Assembly (NCBI RefSeq): GCF_947502445.1
Contig: NZ_CANMZW010000049.1
Coordinates: forward strand, 1-38,525
DNA from: an uncultured Brevibacillus sp.
GTDB taxonomy: Bacteria; Bacillota; Bacilli; Brevibacillales; Brevibacillaceae
DNA length: 38,525 bases
Direction: 5' to 3'
Part shown: positions 22,141 to 30,452 of the stretch, one piece after another
How the letters are laid out: each line of letters opens with the position of its first letter
How positions within the stretch are numbered: position 1 is the first letter of the stretch
Program-made: the position numbers and the translations under genes
Notes under the pieces: generated by a model
The model's input: only the letters and a program-made list of their open reading frames with translations
Databases searched by the model: none
Told to the model about the DNA's origin: nothing

Positions 22141-24384
22141 GTGAAGACAAAAATCTTGCTTGGTTTACTTGCGTTCCTAATATTGTTTGCAGCTACAAAT
22201 ATCGGAAATCGCATAGCCACAGCTAAAGAAGCTCAGCAAGTACTCGTGTTGTTTGTAGAGGGAATGTCTTTTTTAGACATGGAGACATTCGCAGGTAATT
22301 TGGCTGTGGATAAATGGGTAAAGGAATCATCTGCTGGCGCTGTTTCCATGCGCACATCTGGAGCACGGACTGCCCCTAATGGCTATTTGCTTATGGGAAG
22401 TGGCGGACAAGCCCAGTACAGTGTAAAAAGCGGAACAGCCTATCACACTACCGAGCTGTTGTCAGCTAGAGAAACAGCCGGAGACCGGGTGCGAGAGCTT
22501 GGCGGAATAGCAGAAAACAATTTGGGACATTCAATTGTGTACCCTGGGATATATCGATTGCTGGCAGAAAATGAGGACAAGCCGTTTTTGGCAAGGATAG
22601 GGCTGTTGGGAGATACTCTTGCTGCAAAAGGAATTCGGGTGTCAGCTTATGGCAATGGAGATTATGAAGACGCCAGGCAGCGCCACAGTGTCCTGTTTGC
22701 GATGGATGGAAAAGGACGCGTGCCGCATGGTGATATATCAGCAAAAAGCCTGCTGCCAGCCTATGGCTATCCGTATGGGGTGAAAACAAACTACACGCAT
22801 ATACTCAACCAAATCCAGGCTGATCAAAAGTCGGGGGTTGTTACGGTTCAGCTTTCCGATTTGGCGCGTCTCTACCAGCTGGCAAATGATATGGAGCCTA
22901 CACAGTTTGCCCGTCACTATCAACAGGTGCTAACGGACTTGTCTCATTTTGTGGATCAAGTGCTACAGAGACAAAAAAAGAACCAGCTCATCATTCTGAC
23001 ATCACCAGCGGTCCATGCGGTGGCGACAAAGGAAAAAGCGCTGCTGTCTCCGATTCTCATTTGGAACAACAAAGACAGAGGCTTGCTTACATCTGCGACG
23101 ACACGTCAATCCGGGCTCATTAGTGGAGTGGATATTTTGCCAACAGTTTTAGCGTGGTTAAACGTACCGCTGCCCACCGATTTGGCTGGACATGTCGTGA
23201 AGGTAGACCTGCAGAGAACATCGATGATTGAACTGCTGGATCAAGTAAAGCAAATTCATCACATATATGCTACAAGACCTGCCGTCATCTATACATACGT
23301 CATGCTGCAAATCATTACGCTTGCCTGTGCGGCACTATTGTGGTTGTGGGGGAAAAGAAGGGCGGGCGCGATATACGCCGGGTTGCGCAGAGGGGTACGT
23401 CTCGCTCTATTGGCACTTCTCTGGTTTCCTTTCCTATTGCTGGTGGAAGGGATGCTCGGCTGGAATGCTTCGGGGCAGGTTGTATTAGGCTTGCTCATCA
23501 CGGTGGCGCTGCTGGCTGCCTTCCTGCAGGAGCATCGCTCACTTGCTCACACGACACTTATCATAAGTGGTGTCACGGCGCTGGCAATAGTAATCGACGG
23601 GTGGAGTGGGGCAACGATGATGAGACATTCGTACCTCGGCTATGATCCCGTCATCGGGGCTCGCTTTTATGGATTAGGTAATGAATACGAGGGTGTACTG
23701 ATCGGGAGTGCGATTCTGTTTGTGGCTTCGCTTTATCAGGCTTACAAGCAGTCGGGTAGCCATGACTCGCCGCGTAAAAGCATCCTGTTGCCGGGGACGG
23801 CTGCCAGCTTTTTCGGACTGGTGCTGTACTATATGGTGGCTCCTGGCTTGGGTACGGACGCAGGCGGCTTTCTCGCGGGATTAGTTGGTTTTTCCGTCGC
23901 CTTTGCGAGGCTGCAGGGCTTACGGATTGGCAAAAAAGGCCTCCTGGTGCTAGCGGGAGGCCTGATGCTTGGTGTCGCTGTATTGATAGCCGGAAGCCTG
24001 CTAACCGATCAGCCCTTAACGCATGTAGGGCGTGTTTCCCAGCAGATTGTGTCAGGAGAATGGGCTGAAGTCGGCAAGATGCTGGAGCGCAAGCTGGCTA
24101 TGAATCTGCGGTTAATCCGGGTTTCCATGTGGAGTAAGGTGTTTGTCGTATCCCTGGTCGTGCTTGGCTTACTGGCACTTAGAAACGATCGATTCCTGCG
24201 TCATTTGGCGCTGGATACACCATTTCTGGTCAAAGGCTTTGCTGGGGTAATCGCAGGCTCGCTGGCAGGACTAGTGCTGAATGACTCTGGTATCGTCACA
24301 GCAGCCACCTGCATCGTTTTTCTTGTCGTTCCCGCACTTTATGCAGCTTTGGAGGAGCCTGCACATGAACGCTGCTCGACGTGA
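22141..24384 (+). CDS. Large membrane protein with a degenerate alkaline-phosphatase-like extracytoplasmic domain
   Basis: Protein of 747 residues. A membrane segment (about residues 5-22) leads into a soluble region of about 350 residues resembling the alkaline phosphatase/phosphoglycerate mutase fold: QQVLVLFVEGMSF, the RTAPNGYLLMGSGG loop, and the C-terminal SGVDILPTVLAWLNVPLPTDLAG. Residues 380-740 hold about ten hydrophobic segments, with conserved-looking RFYGLGNEYEGVL, GTDAGGF and VLNDSGI. Two expected metal-site motifs are altered: Glu40 stands where Asp is usual, and TSPAVH (residues 287-292) replaces the common SDHG. So catalysis is doubtful. The start is GTG 22141, 6 bases after CAGGAGG; longer versions would enter the DnaA-box region. 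Similar proteins of unknown role occur in Firmicutes. Confidence 0.78.
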   Translation: MKTKILLGLLAFLILFAATNIGNRIATAKEAQQVLVLFVEGMSFLDMETFAGNLAVDKWVKESSAGAVSMRTSGARTAPNGYLLMGSGGQAQYSVKSGTAYHTTELLSARETAGDRVRELGGIAENNLGHSIVYPGIYRLLAENEDKPFLARIGLLGDTLAAKGIRVSAYGNGDYEDARQRHSVLFAMDGKGRVPHGDISAKSLLPAYGYPYGVKTNYTHILNQIQADQKSGVVTVQLSDLARLYQLANDMEPTQFARHYQQVLTDLSHFVDQVLQRQKKNQLIILTSPAVHAVATKEKALLSPILIWNNKDRGLLTSATTRQSGLISGVDILPTVLAWLNVPLPTDLAGHVVKVDLQRTSMIELLDQVKQIHHIYATRPAVIYTYVMLQIITLACAALLWLWGKRRAGAIYAGLRRGVRLALLALLWFPFLLLVEGMLGWNASGQVVLGLLITVALLAAFLQEHRSLAHTTLIISGVTALAIVIDGWSGATMMRHSYLGYDPVIGARFYGLGNEYEGVLIGSAILFVASLYQAYKQSGSHDSPRKSILLPGTAASFFGLVLYYMVAPGLGTDAGGFLAGLVGFSVAFARLQGLRIGKKGLLVLAGGLMLGVAVLIAGSLLTDQPLTHVGRVSQQIVSGEWAEVGKMLERKLAMNLRLIRVSMWSKVFVVSLVVLGLLALRNDRFLRHLALDTPFLVKGFAGVIAGSLAGLVLNDSGIVTAATCIVFLVVPALYAALEEPAHERCST

Positions 24385-24386
24385 GG

Positions 24387-26321
24387 TTATGCCTCGGAGA
24401 GCTCGCTCCATTCGTCATACAGCTGCTCCAGCTCGGCTTTTGCGGCATGAATCTGATCGTTTCTTTCTTTTGCCTGGACATGGTCGCTATAGATCTCAGG
24501 AAGACATAGCTCTTCTTCCCATTTGGTAATATCAGCTTCCCGTTTTTGGATCGTGGCTTCGATCTCTTCCAGACGGCGCTGGCGTTGGCGTTCTCGCTTC
24601 TTGGCTTCCTTATCCAGCTCGTAGGATGATTTTTCTGGCTGAACAGCGGCAGCAGTGCCTTGCTTTTTGGCAGGGAGCGCTGCTTGCTCGGCTGCAAGCT
24701 CCGCCAGCTCTTGCTTTTTCTCTACATAGTAGTCGTAGTTGCCCAAATAACTGGTCACTCCATCACCTGTCAGTTCAAGCACCCGGGTTGAGATCTTATT
24801 CAGGAAGTAGCGGTCATGGGAAACGAACAGGATGGTTCCCGGATAATCGTAGAGCGCATTTTCCAATACTTCCTTGCTAAAAATATCCAAGTGGTTGGTA
24901 GGCTCGTCGAAGATCAGGAAGTTGGCTTGCCTTAGCATGAGCTTTGCCAAGGATACACGCGCGCGTTCTCCGCCAGACAGGTCGGAAATGCGCTTTTGCA
25001 CATCGTCTCCGCTAAACAGGAAGTTGCCTAGCAGCGTACGCACGTCTTTTTCCAGCATTTGCGGATACTCATCCCAGATTTCACCGAGCACCGTACTCTG
25101 TTCGTTCAGATTGCGATGCTCTTGATCGTAGTAGCCGATAGTGACGTTGCTTCCAAAATCTATGCTGCCACGAAGCGCGCTCAGCTGCTCCACGATCGTT
25201 TTGAGCAAGGTGGATTTTCCGATCCCGTTAGGTCCGACCAGCGCGACTCTCTCTTCGCGTTCAATCTCAAATGTAATGCCCGAAGAGAGGACAGCATCCG
25301 GGTAGCCAATAGCGACATTTGCTGCCTTCATCACGATGGTTCCGCTCATTTTAGAGACATCAAAGGAAAAGTGGACCGATTTGTTTTTCGTGATCGGCTT
25401 GTCCATGCGGTCTATTTTTTCTAATGTCTTACGTCTGCTTTGTGCGCGCTTGGTTGTCGTCGCACGAGCGATGTTTCGAGCGATAAAATCTTCCAGCTTG
25501 GCGATTTCATCCTGCTGCTTTTCAAATCGCTTCAAATCTTGCTCCAGCCGCGCAGCCTTTTGATCGAGGAATTGACTGTAGTTGCCGACGTAACGAGTGG
25601 CGCGTGTCCGCTCGATTTCATAGACAACAGTCACCAGCTTGTCGAGGAAGTAGCGGTCATGGGAGACGACGAGGATTGCTCCCTGATAGTTTTGCAGATA
25701 CGTTTCCAGCCAGGTGAGTGTTTCAATGTCCAGGTAGTTGGTCGGCTCATCGAGTAGAAGAATCGTTGGAGATTGCAGCAGCAGCTTGGCCAGAGCCAAA
25801 CGTGTTTTTTGTCCGCCGCTTAGCGTACGAATCGGCGTCTGGTAATCCATGTCGGCAAAGCGAAGACCGTGCAGCACTCCGCGAATCGCCCCCTCATAGC
25901 TGTAACCTCCGCGCTCCTTGAATGCTTCCGAGCGGTGAGAGTAATTTTCCAAAAGCTGCTGGTAGCGTTTTTCATCAGCGAGGATAGCAGGATCGCCCAT
26001 TTTTGCTTCCAGCGTGCGCAGCTCCTTTTCCTCGACCTGCAGATGCGCAAATACAGAAAGCAGCTCATCCCAAATGCTTCTCTCCGACTCCAGCCCGCTG
26101 TTTTGTGCCAAATAGCCGATCGTTACCTCTTTGGGAATCCGCACAATTCCGCCATCGTAGCTAAGCTCGCCAGCGAGAATCTTCATCAAGGTAGATTTTC
26201 CGGCACCATTGACACCAACGAGCGCAACGCGTTCACCCGTTTGTATTTGCAGGGAAATGTCCTGTAGAATGGTCTCGACGCCATACGTTTTTTCTATATG
26301 TTCAGCTTGTAGCAAGATCAT
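24387..26321 (-). CDS. ydiF: ABC-F subfamily ATPase (YdiF-type)
   Basis: Soluble ATPase of 644 residues with two ABC cassettes and no membrane segment. The first has GVNGAGKST, LSGGQKTRLALAKLLL and LLLDEPTNYLDIETL; the second has GPNGIGKST, LSGGERARVSLAKLML and FDEPTNHLDIFSKE. A charged linker lies between, and a C-terminal coiled coil follows about residue 540. ABC-F proteins act on the ribosome, as translation factors or antibiotic-protection proteins; the neighbourhood (tsaD, groESL) and coiled coil fit the housekeeping YdiF. ATG 26321 follows GAGGTG by 6 bases; GTG 26330 lies in that site. It converges with the membrane-protein gene; the two stops are only 2 bases apart with no hairpin between. 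Confidence 0.94.
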   Translation of the reverse strand: MILLQAEHIEKTYGVETILQDISLQIQTGERVALVGVNGAGKSTLMKILAGELSYDGGIVRIPKEVTIGYLAQNSGLESERSIWDELLSVFAHLQVEEKELRTLEAKMGDPAILADEKRYQQLLENYSHRSEAFKERGGYSYEGAIRGVLHGLRFADMDYQTPIRTLSGGQKTRLALAKLLLQSPTILLLDEPTNYLDIETLTWLETYLQNYQGAILVVSHDRYFLDKLVTVVYEIERTRATRYVGNYSQFLDQKAARLEQDLKRFEKQQDEIAKLEDFIARNIARATTTKRAQSRRKTLEKIDRMDKPITKNKSVHFSFDVSKMSGTIVMKAANVAIGYPDAVLSSGITFEIEREERVALVGPNGIGKSTLLKTIVEQLSALRGSIDFGSNVTIGYYDQEHRNLNEQSTVLGEIWDEYPQMLEKDVRTLLGNFLFSGDDVQKRISDLSGGERARVSLAKLMLRQANFLIFDEPTNHLDIFSKEVLENALYDYPGTILFVSHDRYFLNKISTRVLELTGDGVTSYLGNYDYYVEKKQELAELAAEQAALPAKKQGTAAAVQPEKSSYELDKEAKKRERQRQRRLEEIEATIQKREADITKWEEELCLPEIYSDHVQAKERNDQIHAAKAELEQLYDEWSELSEA

Positions 26322-26427
26322 GTGGTTCACCTCTTTATATACTAATGCAAGTGTAGCCTAGAGAGAGTGTACGGGACAAGCCTAGAGGGGGCGTTGTTTG
26401 AACCCGTGCAAAAGGAGAGCGGTTGAA

Positions 26428-27006
26428 TTGGACAAAAAAGCGGATAAAAAACAGCTCCGAACCCATATTATGGAGGCCCGAAAAACGATGTCTCCAGAAG
26501 AACGCAAGCTCCGATCTGAGAGAGCATGCAGTCATTTGTTGACATGCGAGCAAGTGGTGAGCAGCAAAGCAATTATGGCCTTTCATCCTTTTGGCGCCGA
26601 ATTGGATATTCTCCCGTTCATCGAACAAGCGAAAAAACGAGGACAGGAAATCTGGCTGCCCCTGACGCTTCCTTCTGAGCGGCGTCTGGTTCCATACGTA
26701 TTTAGCGGACCGGAAATGTTAAAGCAGGGAGTATATGGTATCTGGGAGCCTGATCCCGAAAAAGCTGTGGAAGCAGACGTAGATAAGCTCGACGTGGTGC
26801 TCGTTCCTGGTGTGGCCTTTGATCGATCCGGGGGACGCATGGGCTATGGAGGCGGCTACTACGATCGCTTTCTTGCAGGACTTATGCATCGCCCATTTTT
26901 ACTAGGAATAGGATTCTCCATGCAGGTAGTCGACCATGTACCGCTTGAGCCGCACGATATACCACTGGATGCTTTGGTGACCGAGGAAGGCCTTTTTCAT
27001 TCGTGA
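26428..27006 (+). CDS. 5-formyltetrahydrofolate cyclo-ligase
   Basis: Protein of 192 residues with the family pattern: KKQLRTHIMEARKTMS, FHPFGAELD, a PGVAFDRSGGRMGYGGGYYDRF loop that binds ATP and folate, and the C-terminal PHDIPLDALVTEE. It converts 5-formyl-THF to 5,10-methenyl-THF with ATP. The homologue in B. subtilis is YqgN. The start is TTG 26428, 10 bases after AGGAG; no ATG gives a better N-terminus, because the next is inside the conserved region. It lies divergently from the ABC-F gene and about 100 bases before the molybdopterin genes. Confidence 0.93.
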   Translation: MDKKADKKQLRTHIMEARKTMSPEERKLRSERACSHLLTCEQVVSSKAIMAFHPFGAELDILPFIEQAKKRGQEIWLPLTLPSERRLVPYVFSGPEMLKQGVYGIWEPDPEKAVEADVDKLDVVLVPGVAFDRSGGRMGYGGGYYDRFLAGLMHRPFLLGIGFSMQVVDHVPLEPHDIPLDALVTEEGLFHS

Positions 27007-27044
27007 ACGTTTTGTGTCAGGAACTCTCTTTTCTGACAGTACTA

Positions 27045-27073
27045 TCTACAGCACGGACAAAAAAGTGTACAAT
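27045..27073 (+). promoter_or_regulatory. Candidate SigA promoter for the moaB-like gene
   Basis: TCTACA (27045-27050), a 17-base spacer and TACAAT (27068-27073). The -35 half is weak. The start is 32 bases after the -10. Confidence 0.35.
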
Positions 27074-27104
27074 ACTATCGAATGAAAAAACGGAGGAATG
27101 AGCT

Positions 27105-27620
27105 GTGGGCAAATGGAAGGTAGGCGTTATTTCGGCAAGTGATTCGATTGCCAGAGGAGAGCGGACAGATGATCGTATTCCGATCATTCGTCATCTGACA
27201 AGGGAATGGCTGCACGTAGATGTCGCTGTATACCGTGCCGTTACCGATGATATGGAAGACTTGAAGGAAAACATGATCGAGTTCGTGGATCGGGAAAAGT
27301 GTGACCTATTGATCGTAACAGGCGGGACAGGTCTTAGCCCGCGCGATGTCACCCCGGAAGTGACCGCATGGGTGATGGACAGACCAGTCCCAGGGCTCGC
27401 AGAAGAAATGCGCCGTGCCGGCCTGCAGCAATCTCGTCGTGCGATGTTGACGCGTGCGGTTGCGGGTACGCGTGGAAACTCGTTGATTATCAACCTTCCT
27501 GGCAATCCGAGAGGCGTAGAGATCTGTTTCAACGCCATCGGTGATATGCTGGCGGATGCCTTGCACATTTTGCAGGGAACAGGAGAGGCCAATGAAGATT
27601 GGGGAGGATTGGGTTGGTAG
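27105..27620 (+). CDS. moaB: MoaB/MogA-family molybdenum cofactor protein
   Basis: Molybdopterin-binding-fold protein of 171 residues. VGVISASDSIARGERTDD, the DLLIVTGGTGLSPRDVTPEV loop and NLPGNPRGVEICF are the MoaB/MogA family hallmarks. The fold binds molybdopterin; MogA adenylylates it before molybdenum insertion, and MoaB homologues act similarly or are inactive. GTG 27105 follows GGAGGA by 6-7 bases. It overlaps the next molybdopterin-domain gene by 7 bases, and the Tat genes lie downstream, which fits export of molybdoenzymes. Confidence 0.92.
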   Translation: MGKWKVGVISASDSIARGERTDDRIPIIRHLTREWLHVDVAVYRAVTDDMEDLKENMIEFVDREKCDLLIVTGGTGLSPRDVTPEVTAWVMDRPVPGLAEEMRRAGLQQSRRAMLTRAVAGTRGNSLIINLPGNPRGVEICFNAIGDMLADALHILQGTGEANEDWGGLGW

Positions 27621-28615
27621 AAAAACCACAAATGCGTGAAGTGCCAGTACGTGAAGCGATTGGCATGATGCTGCCACACGACATGACGCAAATTCTGCCC
27701 GGAGAATTCAAGGGCCGCCTGTTTAAAAAGGGGCATGTTGTTACGGAAGCAGACATCGAGCCACTGTTGTCGATCGGAAAAGAACATATTTACGTGCTGG
27801 AAATGCCAGAGGGCTATATTCATGAGGAAGAAGCGGGGATTCGTATTGCCAAGGCTGTTTCTGGCGAGGGCTTGACCTTGACGCAGCCGTACGAAGGAAA
27901 GGTCTCAATGAAGGCATCCCGTTCCGGGCTAGCCAAGATTAACGAGGAAGCCGTTCATGCGCTCAATGTATTGGAAGGTATCGCATTTTCTACCACATAT
28001 GGAGATCAGGTGGTCCATCCCGGTCATACGCTGGCAGCCACCCGGATTATCCCGCTGATCATGGAAGAGGCGCGTATTATAGAGCTAGAGGAGCTGGCGA
28101 AGCAGTTTGGTGAGCCGATTGTGCAGGTAAAGTCTTTCCTGGATCAATCAGTTGGTCTTGTCACCACGGGTGGAGAAGTTTTTTCTGGACGAATTGCAGA
28201 CAAATTCGGTCCGGTGATTCGCTCCAAGGTAGAGGCGCTCGGCTCAACGGTTGTGGAGCAGCGTTTTGCACCTGATGACAAAGACGCGATTGAGCAGGAG
28301 ATTCATTATTTCCTCGATAAAGGTGTCGATTTGGTACTGGTCACAGGCGGTATGTCTGTAGACCCTGATGACCGTACACCAGGAGCGATTGCAGGTGTAG
28401 GGGCTGAAGTGGTAAGATATGGCACACCAATGCTTCCGGGGTCTATGCTGATGGTTGCTTACAAAGGTGACACCCCAATCCTGGGCTTGCCTGGGGCTGT
28501 TATGCATGAGACATTTACCTCGTTTGACGTTTTTCTACCGCGGATTTTGGCAGGAGAGAGAATTGAGGCTTCTGACATGACGAGGCTCGGATATGGTGGT
28601 TTACGAAAGTGTTAG
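27614..28615 (+). CDS. Molybdopterin-binding (MoCF-domain) protein, MoeA-related
   Basis: Protein of 333 residues. The C-terminal half has a molybdopterin-binding domain: VGLVTTGGEVFSGRIADKFG, then DLVLVTGGMSVDPDDRTPGA and PGSMLMVAYKGDTPILGLPG. The N-terminal half (PVREAIGMMLPHDMTQI, VHPGHTLAATRIIPL) resembles but is shorter than MoeA, and the MoeA signature domains are not all seen. So it is called MoeA-related rather than moeA. The start is TTG 27614, 6 bases after GGGGAGG and overlapping the moaB stop; ATG 27632 has no site. Role: probably molybdenum insertion or cofactor handling, inferred from fold and neighbour. Confidence 0.85.
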   Translation: MVEKPQMREVPVREAIGMMLPHDMTQILPGEFKGRLFKKGHVVTEADIEPLLSIGKEHIYVLEMPEGYIHEEEAGIRIAKAVSGEGLTLTQPYEGKVSMKASRSGLAKINEEAVHALNVLEGIAFSTTYGDQVVHPGHTLAATRIIPLIMEEARIIELEELAKQFGEPIVQVKSFLDQSVGLVTTGGEVFSGRIADKFGPVIRSKVEALGSTVVEQRFAPDDKDAIEQEIHYFLDKGVDLVLVTGGMSVDPDDRTPGAIAGVGAEVVRYGTPMLPGSMLMVAYKGDTPILGLPGAVMHETFTSFDVFLPRILAGERIEASDMTRLGYGGLRKC

Positions 28616-28657
28616 CTGGTTAGACTGACAATTAACAGGAAAAAGGAGTGAAGGCAA

Positions 28658-29029
28658 ATGGGCAGTATCGGGATTCCTGGATTAATTTTAATTTTGATTT
28701 TGGCGCTTGTCCTGTTTGGTCCAAAAAAGCTTCCAGAGCTGGGGCGTGCTGTTGGTCATACCTTGAAAGAATTCAAGAATGCAACGCGCAGTCTGACGAG
28801 CGATGAGGAAGACGATGATGCAAAGCGCAAGGAGCTGGCTGCAAAGGATACAAGCAAGGACGCTACGACAGCCAAGGCTGCGGTTGTGACGGAAAAGGAT
28901 GCGTTTGACCGCGAAAAGATTGAACGCGAAGTACGCGAGCGACTCGAACGCGAGCGTCTTGAAAAGGAAATCCGCGAAAAGCTGGAAACGGAGCGCACGC
29001 AGCTAGAAAAGGAACAGCAAAAGGCGTAA
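28658..29029 (+). CDS. tatA: Twin-arginine translocase subunit TatA
   Basis: Protein of 123 residues, longer than the usual 60-90. One N-terminal membrane helix (GLILILILALVLFGPKKLPE) is followed by an amphipathic helix (ELGRAVGHTLKEFKNAT), both typical of TatA. The C-terminal tail of about 75 residues is highly charged with an E/R/K coiled-coil pattern (EREVRERLERERLEKEIREK), which is an unusual extension. AAAGGAG precedes the ATG by 8 bases. tatC follows after 18 bases. TatA forms the pore of the twin-arginine pathway for folded, cofactor-containing proteins. Confidence 0.95.
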   Translation: MGSIGIPGLILILILALVLFGPKKLPELGRAVGHTLKEFKNATRSLTSDEEDDDAKRKELAAKDTSKDATTAKAAVVTEKDAFDREKIEREVRERLERERLEKEIREKLETERTQLEKEQQKA

Positions 29030-29047
29030 TTGGGTAAGGTGGTTGCC

Positions 29048-29821
29048 ATGACGGATCAAGAAATGACAGTGGTTGAACACCTGACGGAGCTGCGCAAGCG
29101 TATCATTTGGGTGTTGGCCGTATTTATTGTCGCGTTGATTGCCGGCTTCTTCTGTGCCGGTCCGCTCATTGAGTATTTGAAGCAAGAGCCGATTGCAGAT
29201 GGAGTGCCGATCATCTCCTTGCATCCCTCGGACGCACTTCGCGTGTACATGCAGTTTGCTTTTCTCATTGGAATTGTTGCCACTCTTCCTGTGGCGCTAT
29301 ATCATGTATGGCGGTTTGTTTCACCCGGTTTGGAGAAGAACGAGCGGAGAGGGACGCTTTATTTTATCCCGGCGGCAAGCTTTCTGTTTGTGACTGGCAT
29401 TTTGTTTGGTTATTACGTGGTCTTTCCCATGATCATGCAGTTTATGACCTCGACGTCTGCCAGTATCGGGGTAAATCCTAACTACGGGATCGGGGAGTAT
29501 TACGGATTTATGTTCAACATGGTGATTCCCTTCGGTGTGTTGTTTCAGCTCCCGATTATTGTCATGTTCCTCACTCGTCTGCGTATTCTCAATCCGATGA
29601 GGCTGGCAAAGGTACGCCGGTTTGCCTATTTCGGTTTGACGGTGGTAGGTGTTACGTTGACGCCACCAGACATTGTGAGTGATGTACTGGTTATCATCCC
29701 TTTGCTGCTACTTTATGAGCTGAGCATTTGGCTGTCGCGAGTTGTGTACCGCAAGCAGCTGAAGGAGCAAGAGGAATGGGAAAGTGAATACAGCTTGGAA
29801 GCGGACGAGGTTGTTCGCTAA
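29048..29821 (+). CDS. tatC: Twin-arginine translocase subunit TatC
   Basis: Membrane protein of 257 residues with six predicted helices. The N-terminal MTVVEHLTELRKRI (signal-recognition motif), LYHVWRFVSPGLEKNERR and the C-terminal TLTPPDIVSDVLVIIPLLLLYE are signature parts. It recognises twin-arginine signal peptides. ATG 29048 follows AAGGTGG by 5 bases; the TTG at 29030 directly after the tatA stop is possible but less likely. It is followed by a terminator. Confidence 0.96.
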   Translation: MTDQEMTVVEHLTELRKRIIWVLAVFIVALIAGFFCAGPLIEYLKQEPIADGVPIISLHPSDALRVYMQFAFLIGIVATLPVALYHVWRFVSPGLEKNERRGTLYFIPAASFLFVTGILFGYYVVFPMIMQFMTSTSASIGVNPNYGIGEYYGFMFNMVIPFGVLFQLPIIVMFLTRLRILNPMRLAKVRRFAYFGLTVVGVTLTPPDIVSDVLVIIPLLLLYELSIWLSRVVYRKQLKEQEEWESEYSLEADEVVR

Positions 29822-29830
29822 CGAGTCATG

Positions 29831-29863
29831 AAGTCTCCTGTTTTTAAAGCGGGAGGCTTTTTT
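29831..29863 (+). terminator. Terminator after tatC
   Basis: AAGTCTCCT and GGGAGGCTT pair with two T-G pairs around an 11-base loop, followed by a T run. Confidence 0.85.
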
Positions 29864-29970
29864 ATTTGCTCTTTCTGTGGTGAGGTTCGATTCCTTTACG
29901 CATGGATGTATATAACGGCGAGATAGGAAATACTAGGAAAGCTACTTGAGGGGAGGTGCAATCCAGCAAG

Positions 29971-30381
29971 ATGTGGCTGATTCTTTGCTTGGCGTTGTTT
30001 TTTTCTGGCGGGACGGCACACGCGGCGGAGCAGGTAGAGCTGTTTGATTCTGATCAACAGAAGGTGGTCGCGACATTTGCCAATACCGAGGTGTTTCAGA
30101 CTGAGGCGCAAAAGCTGCTGCACAGTGTGAGTGGACGTGTGCTTGAGCTGAATCCGTCGCTTGAGCACGCGATGATTGTCAGGATACCGCTAGCTCCACC
30201 GCAGCACTTGACACATTCCTCTTCGGGGATTGATACAGATATCGCGGAGATGTTTGTCATTATGCCGAAAAAGGGAAGCCGACCGCCATGGATGATTTTA
30301 CATACCAAGCAATATGAGACGGTAGTCGTAGAGTTTGGAGCAAAGGTGGCGCAGCTTCGAAAACAGGTTCAGCTTCCATAA
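29971..30381 (+). CDS. Exported protein of unknown function
   Basis: Protein of 136 residues with a signal peptide (KMWLILCLALFFSGGTAHAAE; cleavage likely after AHA). The mature chain is about 113 residues of mixed strand and helix: VELFDSDQQKVVATF, LEHAMIVRIPLAPPQHL, EMFVIMPKKGSRPPWMIL. I recognise no family. It lacks a lipobox or anchor, so it should be released outside the membrane. GGGAGG lies 14 bases before ATG 29971; a GTG at 29956 overlaps that site. It converges with a CAP-domain gene, with an imperfect inverted repeat between them. Confidence 0.72.
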   Translation: MWLILCLALFFSGGTAHAAEQVELFDSDQQKVVATFANTEVFQTEAQKLLHSVSGRVLELNPSLEHAMIVRIPLAPPQHLTHSSSGIDTDIAEMFVIMPKKGSRPPWMILHTKQYETVVVEFGAKVAQLRKQVQLP

Positions 30382-30393
30382 GCACAAGAGCAA

Positions 30394-30437
30394 GGACAAA
30401 CCCGGCCCGTCCATAAAGAGGCGTGCCGAGCTTGTCC
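30394..30437. repeat. Imperfect inverted repeat between convergent genes
   Basis: Arms of 16 bases (13 matching), GGACAA at the outer ends, separated by a short loop. There is no T run, so it is a weak candidate for a bidirectional terminator. Confidence 0.45.
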
Positions 30438-30452
30438 CAAGCGCCAAACCGT

